NCBI GenBank assembly: GCA_963774305.1
Contig: CAVZEM010000011.1
Location: 124,001-188,000 of the forward strand
Source: DASUPK01 sp963774305
Lineage (GTDB): Bacteria; Actinomycetota; Thermoleophilia; Solirubrobacterales; 70-9
Reading direction: 5' to 3'
Length of the DNA stretch: 64,000 bases
Position 1 is the first letter of the stretch, and every line of letters starts with the position of its first letter. The notes under the pieces are model-generated. The model did not search any database and had not been told where the DNA came from. It saw nothing but the letters and a program-made list of their open reading frames with translations. The translations under genes and the position numbers were made by a program. Shown here piece by piece: positions 16,577-24,278 of this stretch.

Positions 16577-17544
16577 AGGCGCTGGTCACAGGTGGCCGCG
16601 GGTTCGCCGGCTCCTGGCTCGCCAGGGCCCTGCTTGCATCCGGCGCCGATGTCACCTCGCTGGACCGTGGTGGAGATCGTCCAACCGGCCTCGAGCTACT
16701 GGGCATCGAGACAGCCGTCAACGACGTCAGCGGCGAGTTGCGCGATGGCGACCTCGTCCTCTCAATCCTGCGAGAGAACTCGATCGATGCGGTATTCCAC
16801 CTAGCCGCCCAGGCGATCGTCGGCGACGCCAACGCCTCCCCCATCCCGACCTTCGAGACCAACATCCAGGGAACCTGGGTCCTGCTGGAGGCATGCCGCG
16901 AGGCCGGGGTCGGGGTGACGGTGGTCGCCTCCTCCGACAAGGCCTACGGCCCCCACGACGAGCTGCCCTACACGGAGGCCTCGGCGCTGCAGCCCGTCTA
17001 TCCCTACGACGTCTCCAAGGCCGCGACGGACCTGATCGCCCGCAGCTACTGGCACACCCATGGCCTCCCGGTGGCAGTCACGCGCCTGGCGAACATCTAC
17101 GGCGGCGGCGATCGCAACTTCTCCCGACTGATTCCAGAGGCGGTCACGGCCGTGCTCGACGGCCGCCGGCCGGTGATCCGGTCGGACGGTTCACCGGAGC
17201 GCGATTTCCTTTATGTGGAGGACGCCGCCTCGGCATATCTGGCGGTCGCTGAAGCGGTGACACTCGGCGGTGCCGCCGGCGAGGCGTTCAACGCCGGCTG
17301 GGGCAAGCCCCATCCAGTTCGCGAGATCGTGGATCTGATCTGCGAACTCGGGCCTGGAGAGGTCGAGGCGGACTACCTGGGGGCGGGGAACCCGAGCGCC
17401 GAGATTGAGCGTCAGTACCTCGACTCGTCCAAGATCCGAGCGGAGATCGGCTGGGAGCCGACCGTCGAGTTGAGGGACGGCTTGGACCGCACCCTTGCCT
17501 GGTACGCCGCCCACCCGGAGGTCAGACCGGTCGTCTCAGCCTGA
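16573..17544 (+). CDS. NAD-dependent sugar epimerase/dehydratase, CDP-glucose 4,6-dehydratase-like
   Basis: 323-residue extended SDR. TGGRGFAG at 6-13 binds NAD; SSDKAYG (120-126) and Tyr145/Lys149 in YPYDVSKAATD are the active-site elements. SSDKAYG is characteristic of RfbG-type CDP-glucose 4,6-dehydratases, and RDFLYVEDAASAYL is the conserved later motif. Translationally coupled to the nucleotidyltransferase upstream. The pair makes a deoxysugar precursor, but no glycosyltransferase or later tailoring enzyme follows, so the final glycan is unknown. Confidence 0.82.
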   Translation: MKALVTGGRGFAGSWLARALLASGADVTSLDRGGDRPTGLELLGIETAVNDVSGELRDGDLVLSILRENSIDAVFHLAAQAIVGDANASPIPTFETNIQGTWVLLEACREAGVGVTVVASSDKAYGPHDELPYTEASALQPVYPYDVSKAATDLIARSYWHTHGLPVAVTRLANIYGGGDRNFSRLIPEAVTAVLDGRRPVIRSDGSPERDFLYVEDAASAYLAVAEAVTLGGAAGEAFNAGWGKPHPVREIVDLICELGPGEVEADYLGAGNPSAEIERQYLDSSKIRAEIGWEPTVELRDGLDRTLAWYAAHPEVRPVVSA

Positions 17545-17562
17545 TCAGGGATAAAGCGCGGA

Positions 17563-17850
17563 TCAGGTCCCTCGAAGTGATCCCCAGTGGTCACGAGCCG
17601 AGGTTGCGCACTCGCCGTGCGCCGTGAAGTCCTCGCCGTGGGCGGCCCGCACAAGCTCGAAGCGTAGGTCCGGGAAGCCCACGTGGACGCGGGCGGCGTG
17701 GTCACGGATGCCCGCGCGGCCCATGGCTGTTGCCCCCGCGCCGTGGTCCCGGTAAACGGCGTCCTCGGCGAAGAAGGAGGCGATCCGGTCGGCGTCGTGC
17801 TCGTTCCAGGCGCCAAGGTAGGCCTGCATCAGCTGCTCGCGTTCCTCCAC
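17563..17850 (-). CDS. SnoaL-like polyketide-cyclase-fold protein, probably C-terminally truncated
   Basis: 95 residues beginning with the normal SnoaL/NTF2-like opening (LMQAYLGAWNEHDADRIASF, FAEDAVYRDHGAG) and the FPDLRFEL strand. The family is usually 120-140 residues; here the last strands are replaced by ECATSARDHWGSLRGT, which does not fit the fold. This looks like a 3'-truncated or frameshifted copy beside the CDP-sugar genes. It may be dead. Confidence 0.5.
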   Translation of the reverse strand: MEEREQLMQAYLGAWNEHDADRIASFFAEDAVYRDHGAGATAMGRAGIRDHAARVHVGFPDLRFELVRAAHGEDFTAHGECATSARDHWGSLRGT

Positions 17851-17890
17851 AGGTCACATGGTGACGCGTACCCGGCGGGATAGACGAGAG

Positions 17891-18259
17891 CTACTCGGGC
17901 TGTGCGTCGAGCTCCTTCCGACGGCGGCGATGTCGGTGTTCCAGCGCCCATTGGGCGCTGCGGCTCAGGGGCCTGAAGGGCAGCACCGCTCGTGCCACGC
18001 TGCCGGCGAGCTCGATGTGGCCGAGCTTGTCGAGCAGGTCCTCAGCCTCCCGGTGCTCAGCCGCGCTCAGGTTCTTGCCCGGGCGGCCCTTCGACTTGCG
18101 CGCAAGCTGAACCAGGCGGTCCCGCTCGACGGGGTCGAGCCGGCGCCAGTGCCCCCAGGAAACCCAGGCGACCTCAGCGGCCGCAATGAACCAGAGCCGC
18201 TCGGCAAGCCAGCGACTCCGGCTCGCTCCCCTTCTCGCAATGCCCCCGACCAATCCCAT
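17891..18259 (-). CDS. conserved hypothetical protein, 122 aa
   Basis: Basic soluble protein with a N-terminal aromatic helix (WLAERLWFIAAAEVAWVSWG, then HWRRLDP), a KSKGRPGKNLSAAEHRE linker and a helix DLLDKLGHIELAGSVA, ending in a cluster of Arg/His. No recognised domain; the ordered charge pattern and normal codon use indicate a real gene. It lies between the truncated SnoaL gene and tRNA-Gly, on the same strand as both. Confidence 0.6.
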   Translation of the reverse strand: MGLVGGIARRGASRSRWLAERLWFIAAAEVAWVSWGHWRRLDPVERDRLVQLARKSKGRPGKNLSAAEHREAEDLLDKLGHIELAGSVARAVLPFRPLSRSAQWALEHRHRRRRKELDAQPE

Positions 18260-18292
18260 TCGCCGCGAAATACCCCCAGAAGTCGGTTGCTA

Positions 18293-18365
18293 AGCGGCGG
18301 ACGGGTCTCGAACCCGCGACCTCGAGCTTGGGAAGCTCGCGCTCTACCTGCTGAGCTACCGCCGC
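18293..18365 (-). tRNA. tRNA-Gly (anticodon CCC)
   Basis: Minus-strand cloverleaf: acceptor GCGGCGG/CCGCCGC with discriminator T, D-arm GCTCAGCAGGTAGAGC, anticodon stem CGAGC/GCTCG with loop TTCCCAA giving CCC, and T-arm GCGGGTTCGAGACCCGT. No encoded CCA. Confidence 0.95.
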
Positions 18366-18401
18366 GCAGCGCAACATTCTAGGTCTCTAGCCTTCGCGGT
18401 C

Positions 18402-18926
18402 GTGAGCTCCAAGTCGTTCGCCGTGGTGATCGCCGTCCTGGGCGTGATCGGCCTGCTCGGTTTCGGCCTGCTCAGCAAGGGTGAGGCCTCCCTGTCGGTG
18501 GGTGAGACGGCGCCCGACAAGGAGCTCCAAGCGATTGGCTCCCCCGGGGTCGGAAAGATCGCGGACTACCGGGGCAACTGGGTTCTTGTGAACTTTTGGG
18601 CCTCATGGTGCGGACCGTGTAAGTCGGAAGCGCCGGCGCTGGAGAGCTTCCAGCGCGCCAACGAAGCCCAGGGCTTCACTGTGCTCGGCATCAACCTGTA
18701 CGACTCGACCGACAAGGCGATCGAGTTCATCCATCGCTACGGCCTCACCTACCCCCAGCTCCACGAGTCGGGCGGCGACGATCGCAAGGACGCCTACGGG
18801 ATGACCGGCTTCCCGGAGAATTTCCTCGTCGACCCGCAGGGACACATCGCGTTGATTCGCCGCGGGCCAGTGGACGCGAGCTACCTCGACGAGATGGTGG
18901 CCCCCCTGATCAGATCACGGTCGTGA
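18402..18926 (+). CDS. ccmG: CcmG/TlpA-family membrane thiol-disulfide oxidoreductase
   Basis: 174 residues from a GTG. An uncleaved N-terminal membrane helix (FAVVIAVLGVIGLLGFGLL) precedes a thioredoxin fold with WCGPC (Cys70, Cys73) and the cis-Pro region GFPENFLVD. It keeps apocytochrome cysteines reduced for heme ligation on the outer face. The stop overlaps the ccmH GTG (GTGA), confirming the functional pairing. It reads away from ccmE-ccmF, from which it is separated by about 3.5 kb of unrelated genes. Confidence 0.88.
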   Translation: MSSKSFAVVIAVLGVIGLLGFGLLSKGEASLSVGETAPDKELQAIGSPGVGKIADYRGNWVLVNFWASWCGPCKSEAPALESFQRANEAQGFTVLGINLYDSTDKAIEFIHRYGLTYPQLHESGGDDRKDAYGMTGFPENFLVDPQGHIALIRRGPVDASYLDEMVAPLIRSRS

Positions 18927-19387
18927 GCCTGCTGCGAAAAAGCGCGGTGGCCGGGATCGCCTCGCTTCTCGCTATCGGCGCAATCTCGGCCACTGCCCAG
19001 GCGGCCACGCCGCGCACGAACTTGCCGGACATCGAGGACGAGGTGATGTGCACGATCTGCGGGACGTTGCTCGAGGAGTCCGACTCGCCGCAGGCGAACA
19101 GCGAGCGGGCCCTGATCCGCAAGCTGATCGACCAGGGCGAGTCCAAGGATCAGATCAAGGACGCGCTCGTCGCCCAGTACGGACCGCGAGTGCTCGCCAC
19201 CCCGAGCGGCCACGGCTTCGATCTCGCCGCCTGGATCGTCCCCGGGCTGATCATCGCAATCGCGCTCGTTGCGCTTGGGATCGGTGCATCTCGTGTAAAG
19301 CGCGGCTCAGCCGCCCCCGCCCCGGCTCCCCTCGACCCCGCCGACGCCGAGCGCTTGGACGCCGACTTGAGGAGCCAGGACCTCTAG
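18923..19387 (+). CDS. ccmH: cytochrome c maturation protein CcmH
   Basis: 154 residues with a signal peptide (to about ATAQA), an extracytoplasmic domain with VMCTICGTLLEESDSP (redox pair Cys43/Cys46, corresponding to the usual LRCxxC), the helical SERALIRKLIDQGESKDQIK, then a C-terminal membrane helix (WIVPGLIIAIALVALGIGA). It reduces apocytochrome with CcmG. The Met-Cys-Thr-Ile-Cys motif departs from the common RCxxCQNQ. GTG start is coupled to ccmG. Confidence 0.88.
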   Translation: MSLLRKSAVAGIASLLAIGAISATAQAATPRTNLPDIEDEVMCTICGTLLEESDSPQANSERALIRKLIDQGESKDQIKDALVAQYGPRVLATPSGHGFDLAAWIVPGLIIAIALVALGIGASRVKRGSAAPAPAPLDPADAERLDADLRSQDL

Positions 19388-19459
19388 TTCGAAGCTTCTT
19401 CGATGCATCGCTACGAAGTTTTCCCAAGGCCGACTCGGTCGGAACCATGAGCCCGGTAG

Positions 19460-19585
19460 GCCCCCGTCCCCTTCCTCCGGAAGCTGGACAACGAGTACCT
19501 GACCGACTGGTCGCTCTGGCTCGATGCACGGATGATCGGCCGCACCTCCCTGCACGTGGTTCGGAGGAAAGGGCGTCTAGCTACA
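19460..19585 (+). pseudogene. C-terminal remnant of a bacterial sugar transferase (WbaP/CpsE-type)
   Basis: A start-less plus-strand frame after an in-frame TAG (19457) reads PVPFLRKLDNEYLTDWSLWL, then DARMIGRTSLHVVRRKG. The block LDxxYxxxWSLWLDxxxxxRT is the terminal signature of polyprenyl-phosphate sugar transferases that begin exopolysaccharide repeats. The catalytic part is absent, so only a stub of about 35 residues survives, and its frame then runs into the argS 3' end. It suggests that a polysaccharide locus once lay here. Confidence 0.7.
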
Positions 19586-21215
19586 TCCGCTCCGGGGCGG
19601 AGATGCCCAGAAGCCCGAGCGTCCGGGCGATCGTCCGCTTGGTGAGCAGGCACAGGCCCAGCCGCGCCTCCTCCACCCCATCTCCCTCCGCTCCGACCAC
19701 CTGGCAGTCGCGGTAGAAGGCGTGGAAGTCGCGCGCCACCTCCATCGCATAGGCGCAGAGGCGGTGCGGGGCCCGGCGCGCCCCGGCCTCGGCGACCTCG
19801 TCGGGCAGCTCGCAGAGCCGCTTGATCAGCGCCCGCTCCGACGGCTCGGCCGGTAGCGCCGCGAAGTCGGCGGCGGCGCGCTCCTCCGCACCCTCCCCCG
19901 CCTTGCGCAGGATGCTCGCGATGCGCGCATGCGCGTACTGGACGTAGTAGACGGGGTTCTCGTTGGAGGTCTTGCGCGCCAGGTCGAGGTCCAGGTCCAC
20001 CGTCGTGTCGTGGCTGCGCTGCAGCATGAAGAAGCGAGCCGCATCGGCACCGATGTCGTCGATCAGCTCGTCGAGCGTGACGAAGTCGCCGCTTCGCTTC
20101 GACATTTGCGACCGCTCCCCACCCTCGACCACGTGGACGAGCTGCATGATCGCCACCTCGAGGGAGTCCGGGTCATAGCCGAGTACGGCCAGGGCGGCTC
20201 GCAGGCGCTCGACGTAGCCGTGATGGTCGGCGCCGAGGACATCGATCAGCCGGTCGGAGCCGCGCTCGAGCTTGTCGCGGTGGTAGGCGAGGTCCGAGAG
20301 CAGATAGGTCGGGTCGCCGTCCGAGCGGATCAGGACGCGGTCCTTGTCGTCGCCGAAGTCGGTGGTCCGCAGCCAGGTCGCCCCCTCGCTCTCGTAGACG
20401 TGGCCGGCCTCCCTGGCCTGCTCGAGGGCACGCTCCACCGCCCCCGACTCGTGCAGCGCCCGCTCAGAGGACCAGGTGTCGAAGACGACGCCGTAGCGGC
20501 GCAGCGTCTCCTCGGCGGCCGCCAGCATCAATGCGACCCCACGGCGGCCGACCTCGTCGAGATCGTCGGCACTGAGCCCCTCCTTATCCAGGCTCATGGC
20601 GATTTCCACCACGTAGTCGCCCTCGTAGCCGCCCTCCGGGACCGGCTCGCCCTTCATCCGTGCGGCGATCGAGGCCGCGAAGCGATCGATCTGACCGCCA
20701 CGGTCGTTGACGTAGTACTCGCGCGTCATCGAGTGGCCCGTGAACTCGAGGATCCGCGCGATCGAGTCGCCGAGGGCCGCGCCTCTCCCGCCGGCCGCTG
20801 TGATCGGGCCGGTCGGGTTGGCCGAGACGAACTCGACGTTGATCCGCTCCCTCGTCCTTTGCTCTGCTGCGGGCCGCCCGAGGTCCTCGCCGGCGGCGGC
20901 GAGATCCCCCGCGGCGCGCCGGTACCAGTCCTCGGAGAGGAAGAGGTTGAGGAAGCCCGGCCCCGCCACCTCCACCTTCTCGACGGTCCCCTCCAGGCTG
21001 CGGCCGAGCTCCTCGGCGAGCTTCTCCGCCGTCCCGCGTGGCTGCTCGCCGAGTGCGGGGGCCAGCAGCATCGCAGCGTTGGTCGAATAGTCGCCGAACT
21101 CGGGCTTCGGCGGCCGCTCCAGGGTCGGTTGCGAGCTCGGAGCCTCGGCGCCGTCGCGCAGCGACGACGCGGCGGCCTCGACGGCGGAGCGCAGCTCTGC
21201 GACGGGATCTCCCAT
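19581..21215 (-). CDS. argS: arginyl-tRNA synthetase with atypical HIGH region
   Basis: 544-residue class I synthetase. The N-terminal Add-1-like domain is followed by INVEFVSANPTGP, the QMSKRSGDFVTLDEL loop (KMSKS equivalent), and the anticodon-binding C-terminal domain ending in LGISAPERM. In most ArgRS, NPTGP is followed by LHVGH (the HIGH motif); here residues 138-145 read ITAAGGRG, so both histidines are missing although the rest (AALGDSIARILEFTG) is normal. Probably still functional, since it is intact and full length, but the ATP-binding chemistry would be changed. No second argS copy in the window. Confidence 0.92.
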   Translation of the reverse strand: MGDPVAELRSAVEAAASSLRDGAEAPSSQPTLERPPKPEFGDYSTNAAMLLAPALGEQPRGTAEKLAEELGRSLEGTVEKVEVAGPGFLNLFLSEDWYRRAAGDLAAAGEDLGRPAAEQRTRERINVEFVSANPTGPITAAGGRGAALGDSIARILEFTGHSMTREYYVNDRGGQIDRFAASIAARMKGEPVPEGGYEGDYVVEIAMSLDKEGLSADDLDEVGRRGVALMLAAAEETLRRYGVVFDTWSSERALHESGAVERALEQAREAGHVYESEGATWLRTTDFGDDKDRVLIRSDGDPTYLLSDLAYHRDKLERGSDRLIDVLGADHHGYVERLRAALAVLGYDPDSLEVAIMQLVHVVEGGERSQMSKRSGDFVTLDELIDDIGADAARFFMLQRSHDTTVDLDLDLARKTSNENPVYYVQYAHARIASILRKAGEGAEERAAADFAALPAEPSERALIKRLCELPDEVAEAGARRAPHRLCAYAMEVARDFHAFYRDCQVVGAEGDGVEEARLGLCLLTKRTIARTLGLLGISAPERM

Positions 21216-21260
21216 GGCCGGAGCCTACGGCTTCGCCGTCAGATCGCGGCCTGGTGGCCG

Positions 21261-21677
21261 CTACAGGTGGTATGGCTCGCCGGCGAGGATCTTGGTGGCG
21301 CGGAAGAGCTGCTCCAGGAGAACGACGCGGGCGAGTTGGTGAGCCATGGTCTGCGGCCCAAGGGAGATGCGCTCGTCGACGAGCGCCATCGTCCGGGCGG
21401 ACAGTCCCTCGGGACCGCCGATCAGAAAGCACAGGTCCTGGGCGTCGATCCGCCGCTCCGAGAGCCAGCTCGCCCACGCCCTGGAGCTGAGCGCCCGCCC
21501 TCCGCGATCGAGCGCAATCACGTGCGAGCGGGTCGGGATCCGGCCCTCGATGTTGACCTCGTCGCGCACCTCGATCACGTCCACGGGCTGGTGGCGCTGC
21601 AGCATCTTGCGGTAGTGCGCGTCCGCCTCTGCGAAGGGCGCCTTCACCTTCCCCACCACCACGATCGTGACCTTCAA
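21261..21677 (-). CDS. rlmH: 23S rRNA (pseudouridine-1915-N3)-methyltransferase RlmH
   Basis: SPOUT-class methyltransferase that modifies the ribosomal large-subunit helix 69. Conserved elements: VIALDRGGRALSSRAWASWL, CFLIGGPEGLSA and the exact C-terminal ILAGEPYHL. The TTG at 21677 overlaps the upstream stop as TTGA and begins right at the first strand (LKVTIVVVGK); an in-frame start at 21698 inside the protease gene would add seven poorly conserved residues. Full length is 138 residues with the TTG. Confidence 0.92.
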   Translation of the reverse strand: MKVTIVVVGKVKAPFAEADAHYRKMLQRHQPVDVIEVRDEVNIEGRIPTRSHVIALDRGGRALSSRAWASWLSERRIDAQDLCFLIGGPEGLSARTMALVDERISLGPQTMAHQLARVVLLEQLFRATKILAGEPYHL

Positions 21678-22924
21678 GGGCGCTCGCCCTGCTCCCACGC
21701 CACGGCGGCCCCGATGCGGTCGACCGCCGGGGGATGCGTCCCGAACAGGAAGGTGAAGACGCCGGGCGGATCCGGATCGGAGAGGTTGCGGTCCGCGAGC
21801 TGCTGTTGAAGCTCGATCATGCCCCGTGGGTCGTCGGTGAGCTGCAGGGAGAAGGCGTCGGCGCGGGCCTCGACGGCGCGCGAGAGCTGGTTGCCCGCGA
21901 TCCCGATCACGAAGGACGTCGCGAAGATCGCCAGGGCGAGGGCGGGCAGGTAGGCCGGAGTGCCGGGCTCGGCGCTCCGCCGCCCGGCGATCCCTCCGGC
22001 CATCAGGTAGATGAAGACCAGGGAGAGCGGCGTGACGATCGCGACGAAGAGCAGCCCGCGCTGGATGTCGTTGCCGTGAACGTGCCCGAGCTCATGCGCG
22101 ACCACGGCCCTGCGCTCTCCCTGGTTGAGATCGTGGATCAGCGTGTCGTAGAGGACCACCCGCTTCGAGGAGCCGAGGCCGTTCACGTAGGCGTTGATGG
22201 CGGTGGTCCTCCTGCTCGCGTCGACCTCGTAGACGTGGCCGACGTCCACCCCCGCCTTCCGGGCGAGCTCCAGAACGTCACTGCGCGCCTGTCCGGGTGG
22301 AAGCTCATCGAACTTGTTGAACAGCGGCGCGATCACGACCGGTGCCAGCCAGGTGATGGCCGCCGCCCCGATCACCACGGCAACGCTCCCCGGGATCCAC
22401 CAGCGTGACCCGAACCGCCGCAGGAGCCAGAGCGCCAGGGTCCCGACGAGGCCGGCGAGCACCGCTCCGACCGCGGTTCCCTTCGCCCAATCGCTCAGGA
22501 AACCGCCTATGGCCTGGGTGGAAAGACCTACGTCCACCGAGCGCTCGTGCGCCCAGATCCCGAAGGGCACGGTGACCACCGCAACGGCTATCGACAGGCC
22601 CGCGGCGGCCGCCGCGCCGCCCAGCACAGGGCGTCCGCCGAGGCGTTCGAGCGTCCTCCGGGCGACCGCGGGCCGGCCCGTGGCCAGCAGGATCAGGACC
22701 GCGCCCTCGGCGAGCAGGCCGCCGACCAGGATCAGGCGCTGCCCGCTGCCGTAGTCGCGTGCCTTGCTCAGCTCCTCGTGTGAGAAGTAGGCGTTCTCGT
22801 CGACGTTGACGGGCTGCTCGATGTCTCGCGGCCGCAGCAGCCAGGCGGCTGCCTCGGCGACGACCACGGCCGCGACGGCGGTGACGCCGAGACGCACCCA
22901 TTTGGACGATGATCGGGCAGGCAC
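21674..22924 (-). CDS. M48-family (CAAX protease/HtpX-like) membrane metallopeptidase
   Basis: 416 residues from a GTG, with several N-terminal membrane helices, the Zn motif VVAHELGHVHGND (HExxH), two more helices, and a downstream VEARADAFSLQL that supplies the third zinc ligand Glu. The arrangement resembles Ste24-type CAAX proteases more than HtpX, judging by the long N-terminal membrane part and NAYVNGLGSSKRVVLYDTLI. A membrane-protein quality-control role is plausible. TTGA overlap with rlmH. Confidence 0.88.
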   Translation of the reverse strand: MPARSSSKWVRLGVTAVAAVVVAEAAAWLLRPRDIEQPVNVDENAYFSHEELSKARDYGSGQRLILVGGLLAEGAVLILLATGRPAVARRTLERLGGRPVLGGAAAAAGLSIAVAVVTVPFGIWAHERSVDVGLSTQAIGGFLSDWAKGTAVGAVLAGLVGTLALWLLRRFGSRWWIPGSVAVVIGAAAITWLAPVVIAPLFNKFDELPPGQARSDVLELARKAGVDVGHVYEVDASRRTTAINAYVNGLGSSKRVVLYDTLIHDLNQGERRAVVAHELGHVHGNDIQRGLLFVAIVTPLSLVFIYLMAGGIAGRRSAEPGTPAYLPALALAIFATSFVIGIAGNQLSRAVEARADAFSLQLTDDPRGMIELQQQLADRNLSDPDPPGVFTFLFGTHPPAVDRIGAAVAWEQGERP

Positions 22925-22983
22925 GGCCCTACGATAAACGGCCCCTCCCGGGGGCCCGGAGCGTCCCCCACCGCGAAATTCCC

Positions 22984-23721
22984 ATGCGCGTCGCCATCCT
23001 GACCGACATCCACAGCAACCTGCCGGCGTTCGAGGCCGTGCTCTCGGCGATCGACGAGGCCGGGATCGAGCGTCGCTGGTGCCTCGGCGACGTGGTCGGC
23101 TACGGCGCCCAGCCCGACGAGTGCAGCAAGCTGGTCTCGGAGCGCTGCGACCTCAGCCTGGTCGGAAACCACGACCTGGCGGTCACCGGGGAGATCAGCA
23201 CCGAGGTCTTCTCAGCCTCCGCGGCGGCGGCCGTGGAGTGGACGCGCGCCAACTGTGACGACTCGACCATCGAGTTCCTCAAGACCCTGAAGCCCGAGAA
23301 CACCGACCACGAGGTCGGGCTCTACCATGCCTCGCCTCGCGATCCCGTCTGGGAATACGTCCTGGCGGTCGACCAGGCTCGCGAGTGCATCGAGGAGCAG
23401 GCGTCCAGGGTGAGCTTCATCGGCCACTCCCACGTTGCCCTCTGGTTCTCGGACAGCGATGGCCCGCCCGGCGCCGACGGGGGAGGCCAGGCCGAGGACG
23501 GCAGGGTGATGGACCTTTCGGAGCACCGCTGGCTGCTCAACCCCGGGAGTGTCGGCCAGCCTCGAGACGGCGATCCGCGCGCGGCCTGGCTCGAGCTGGA
23601 CACGGACGGGTGGAAGGCCACCTACCACCGCGTCGGCTACGACATCGACAAGGCGGCCGAGGCGATCAGGGAGGCTGGGCTGCCCGAACTGCTCGCAGAC
23701 CGCCTCTATGTGGGCCAATGA
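22984..23721 (+). CDS. calcineurin-like metallophosphoesterase, YfcE/MJ0936-like
   Basis: 246 residues with the full set of dinuclear-metal motifs: DIHSNLPAFEAV, GDVVGYG, GNHDLAV, and GHSHVALWF. A long insert with Gly/Asp residues (GPPGADGGGQAEDG) follows the GHSH motif, and LLNPGSVGQPRDGDPRA closes the core. This is a soluble phosphodiesterase of unknown substrate. ATG 22984 begins exactly at the first beta strand. A similar enzyme is encoded at the right end of the window. Confidence 0.88.
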   Translation: MRVAILTDIHSNLPAFEAVLSAIDEAGIERRWCLGDVVGYGAQPDECSKLVSERCDLSLVGNHDLAVTGEISTEVFSASAAAAVEWTRANCDDSTIEFLKTLKPENTDHEVGLYHASPRDPVWEYVLAVDQARECIEEQASRVSFIGHSHVALWFSDSDGPPGADGGGQAEDGRVMDLSEHRWLLNPGSVGQPRDGDPRAAWLELDTDGWKATYHRVGYDIDKAAEAIREAGLPELLADRLYVGQ

Positions 23722-23777
23722 TGGCGCCGAACCGGACGAAGGATGGCGTTTCAGGCGCCCCGGCTAGTATCGCCGCG

Positions 23778-24278
23778 ATGCCGAAGATCTTGCGGCCAAC
23801 ACTGCTTGCCCTCTTCCTGGCGGGTGCCGCCGCCGGCGTTCTGGGCTGCGGCGGGTCGAGCGGTCCCGACCCCTCGCTGACCCCTCAGGAGGCAGCCGTG
23901 CTGAGCTCCAAGATCGACGAGATCCAGGCCAACGTGCAGGTGGGCAGCTGCGTGGTCGCCTCGGACAAGACCGACGACCTGATCGCGGACGTTCAGCAGC
24001 TCCCCTCCTCGGTGAATTCCGACGTCAAGACCGCCCTGCTGAACGGGGCCAACCAGCTCAAGATCCTGCTGGCGGATCCAAATCAGTGTCAGGGCAGGAC
24101 GACCACCTCGGAGACGACCACCAGCACCCCGTCGACCACCCAGTCCACGAACACCAGGACGCAGCCGACCACAACCACCCACACTCAGACCCAGCCGACC
24201 ACGACCACGCAGACCCAGACCGGGCCGAGCACCACGACCGGCGGCTCGGGCGGGATCGGGCCCGGAGGGATTCAATGA
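23778..24278 (+). CDS. Thr-rich lipoprotein coupled to a Ser/Thr kinase
   Basis: 166-residue lipoprotein with lipobox GVLGC (Cys24). A small helical domain follows (LTPQEAAVLSSKIDEIQANV, then VGSCVVASDKTDDLIADV), with two cysteines that could pair. The C-terminal 55 residues are a Thr/Gln/Pro-rich tail (SETTTSTPSTTQSTNTRTQP and so on) that is likely wall-spanning or glycosylated. Its TGA overlaps the kinase ATG (ATGA). Tight coupling suggests it is the extracytoplasmic partner or sensor of that kinase. Function is inferred from context only. Confidence 0.7.
   Translation: MPKILRPTLLALFLAGAAAGVLGCGGSSGPDPSLTPQEAAVLSSKIDEIQANVQVGSCVVASDKTDDLIADVQQLPSSVNSDVKTALLNGANQLKILLADPNQCQGRTTTSETTTSTPSTTQSTNTRTQPTTTTHTQTQPTTTTQTQTGPSTTTGGSGGIGPGGIQ

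Noticed and set aside
19929..21809. 626-codon plus-strand open frame opposite argS
   Set aside because: Shadow of argS; the text is repeated Val/Leu/Gly/Asp typical of reverse translation of GC-rich codons.
24080..24260. Simple-sequence repeat or CRISPR-like array in the lipoprotein tail
   Set aside because: The ACC/ACG repeats encode a Thr/Gln/Pro-rich tail in frame; there are no regular spacers.
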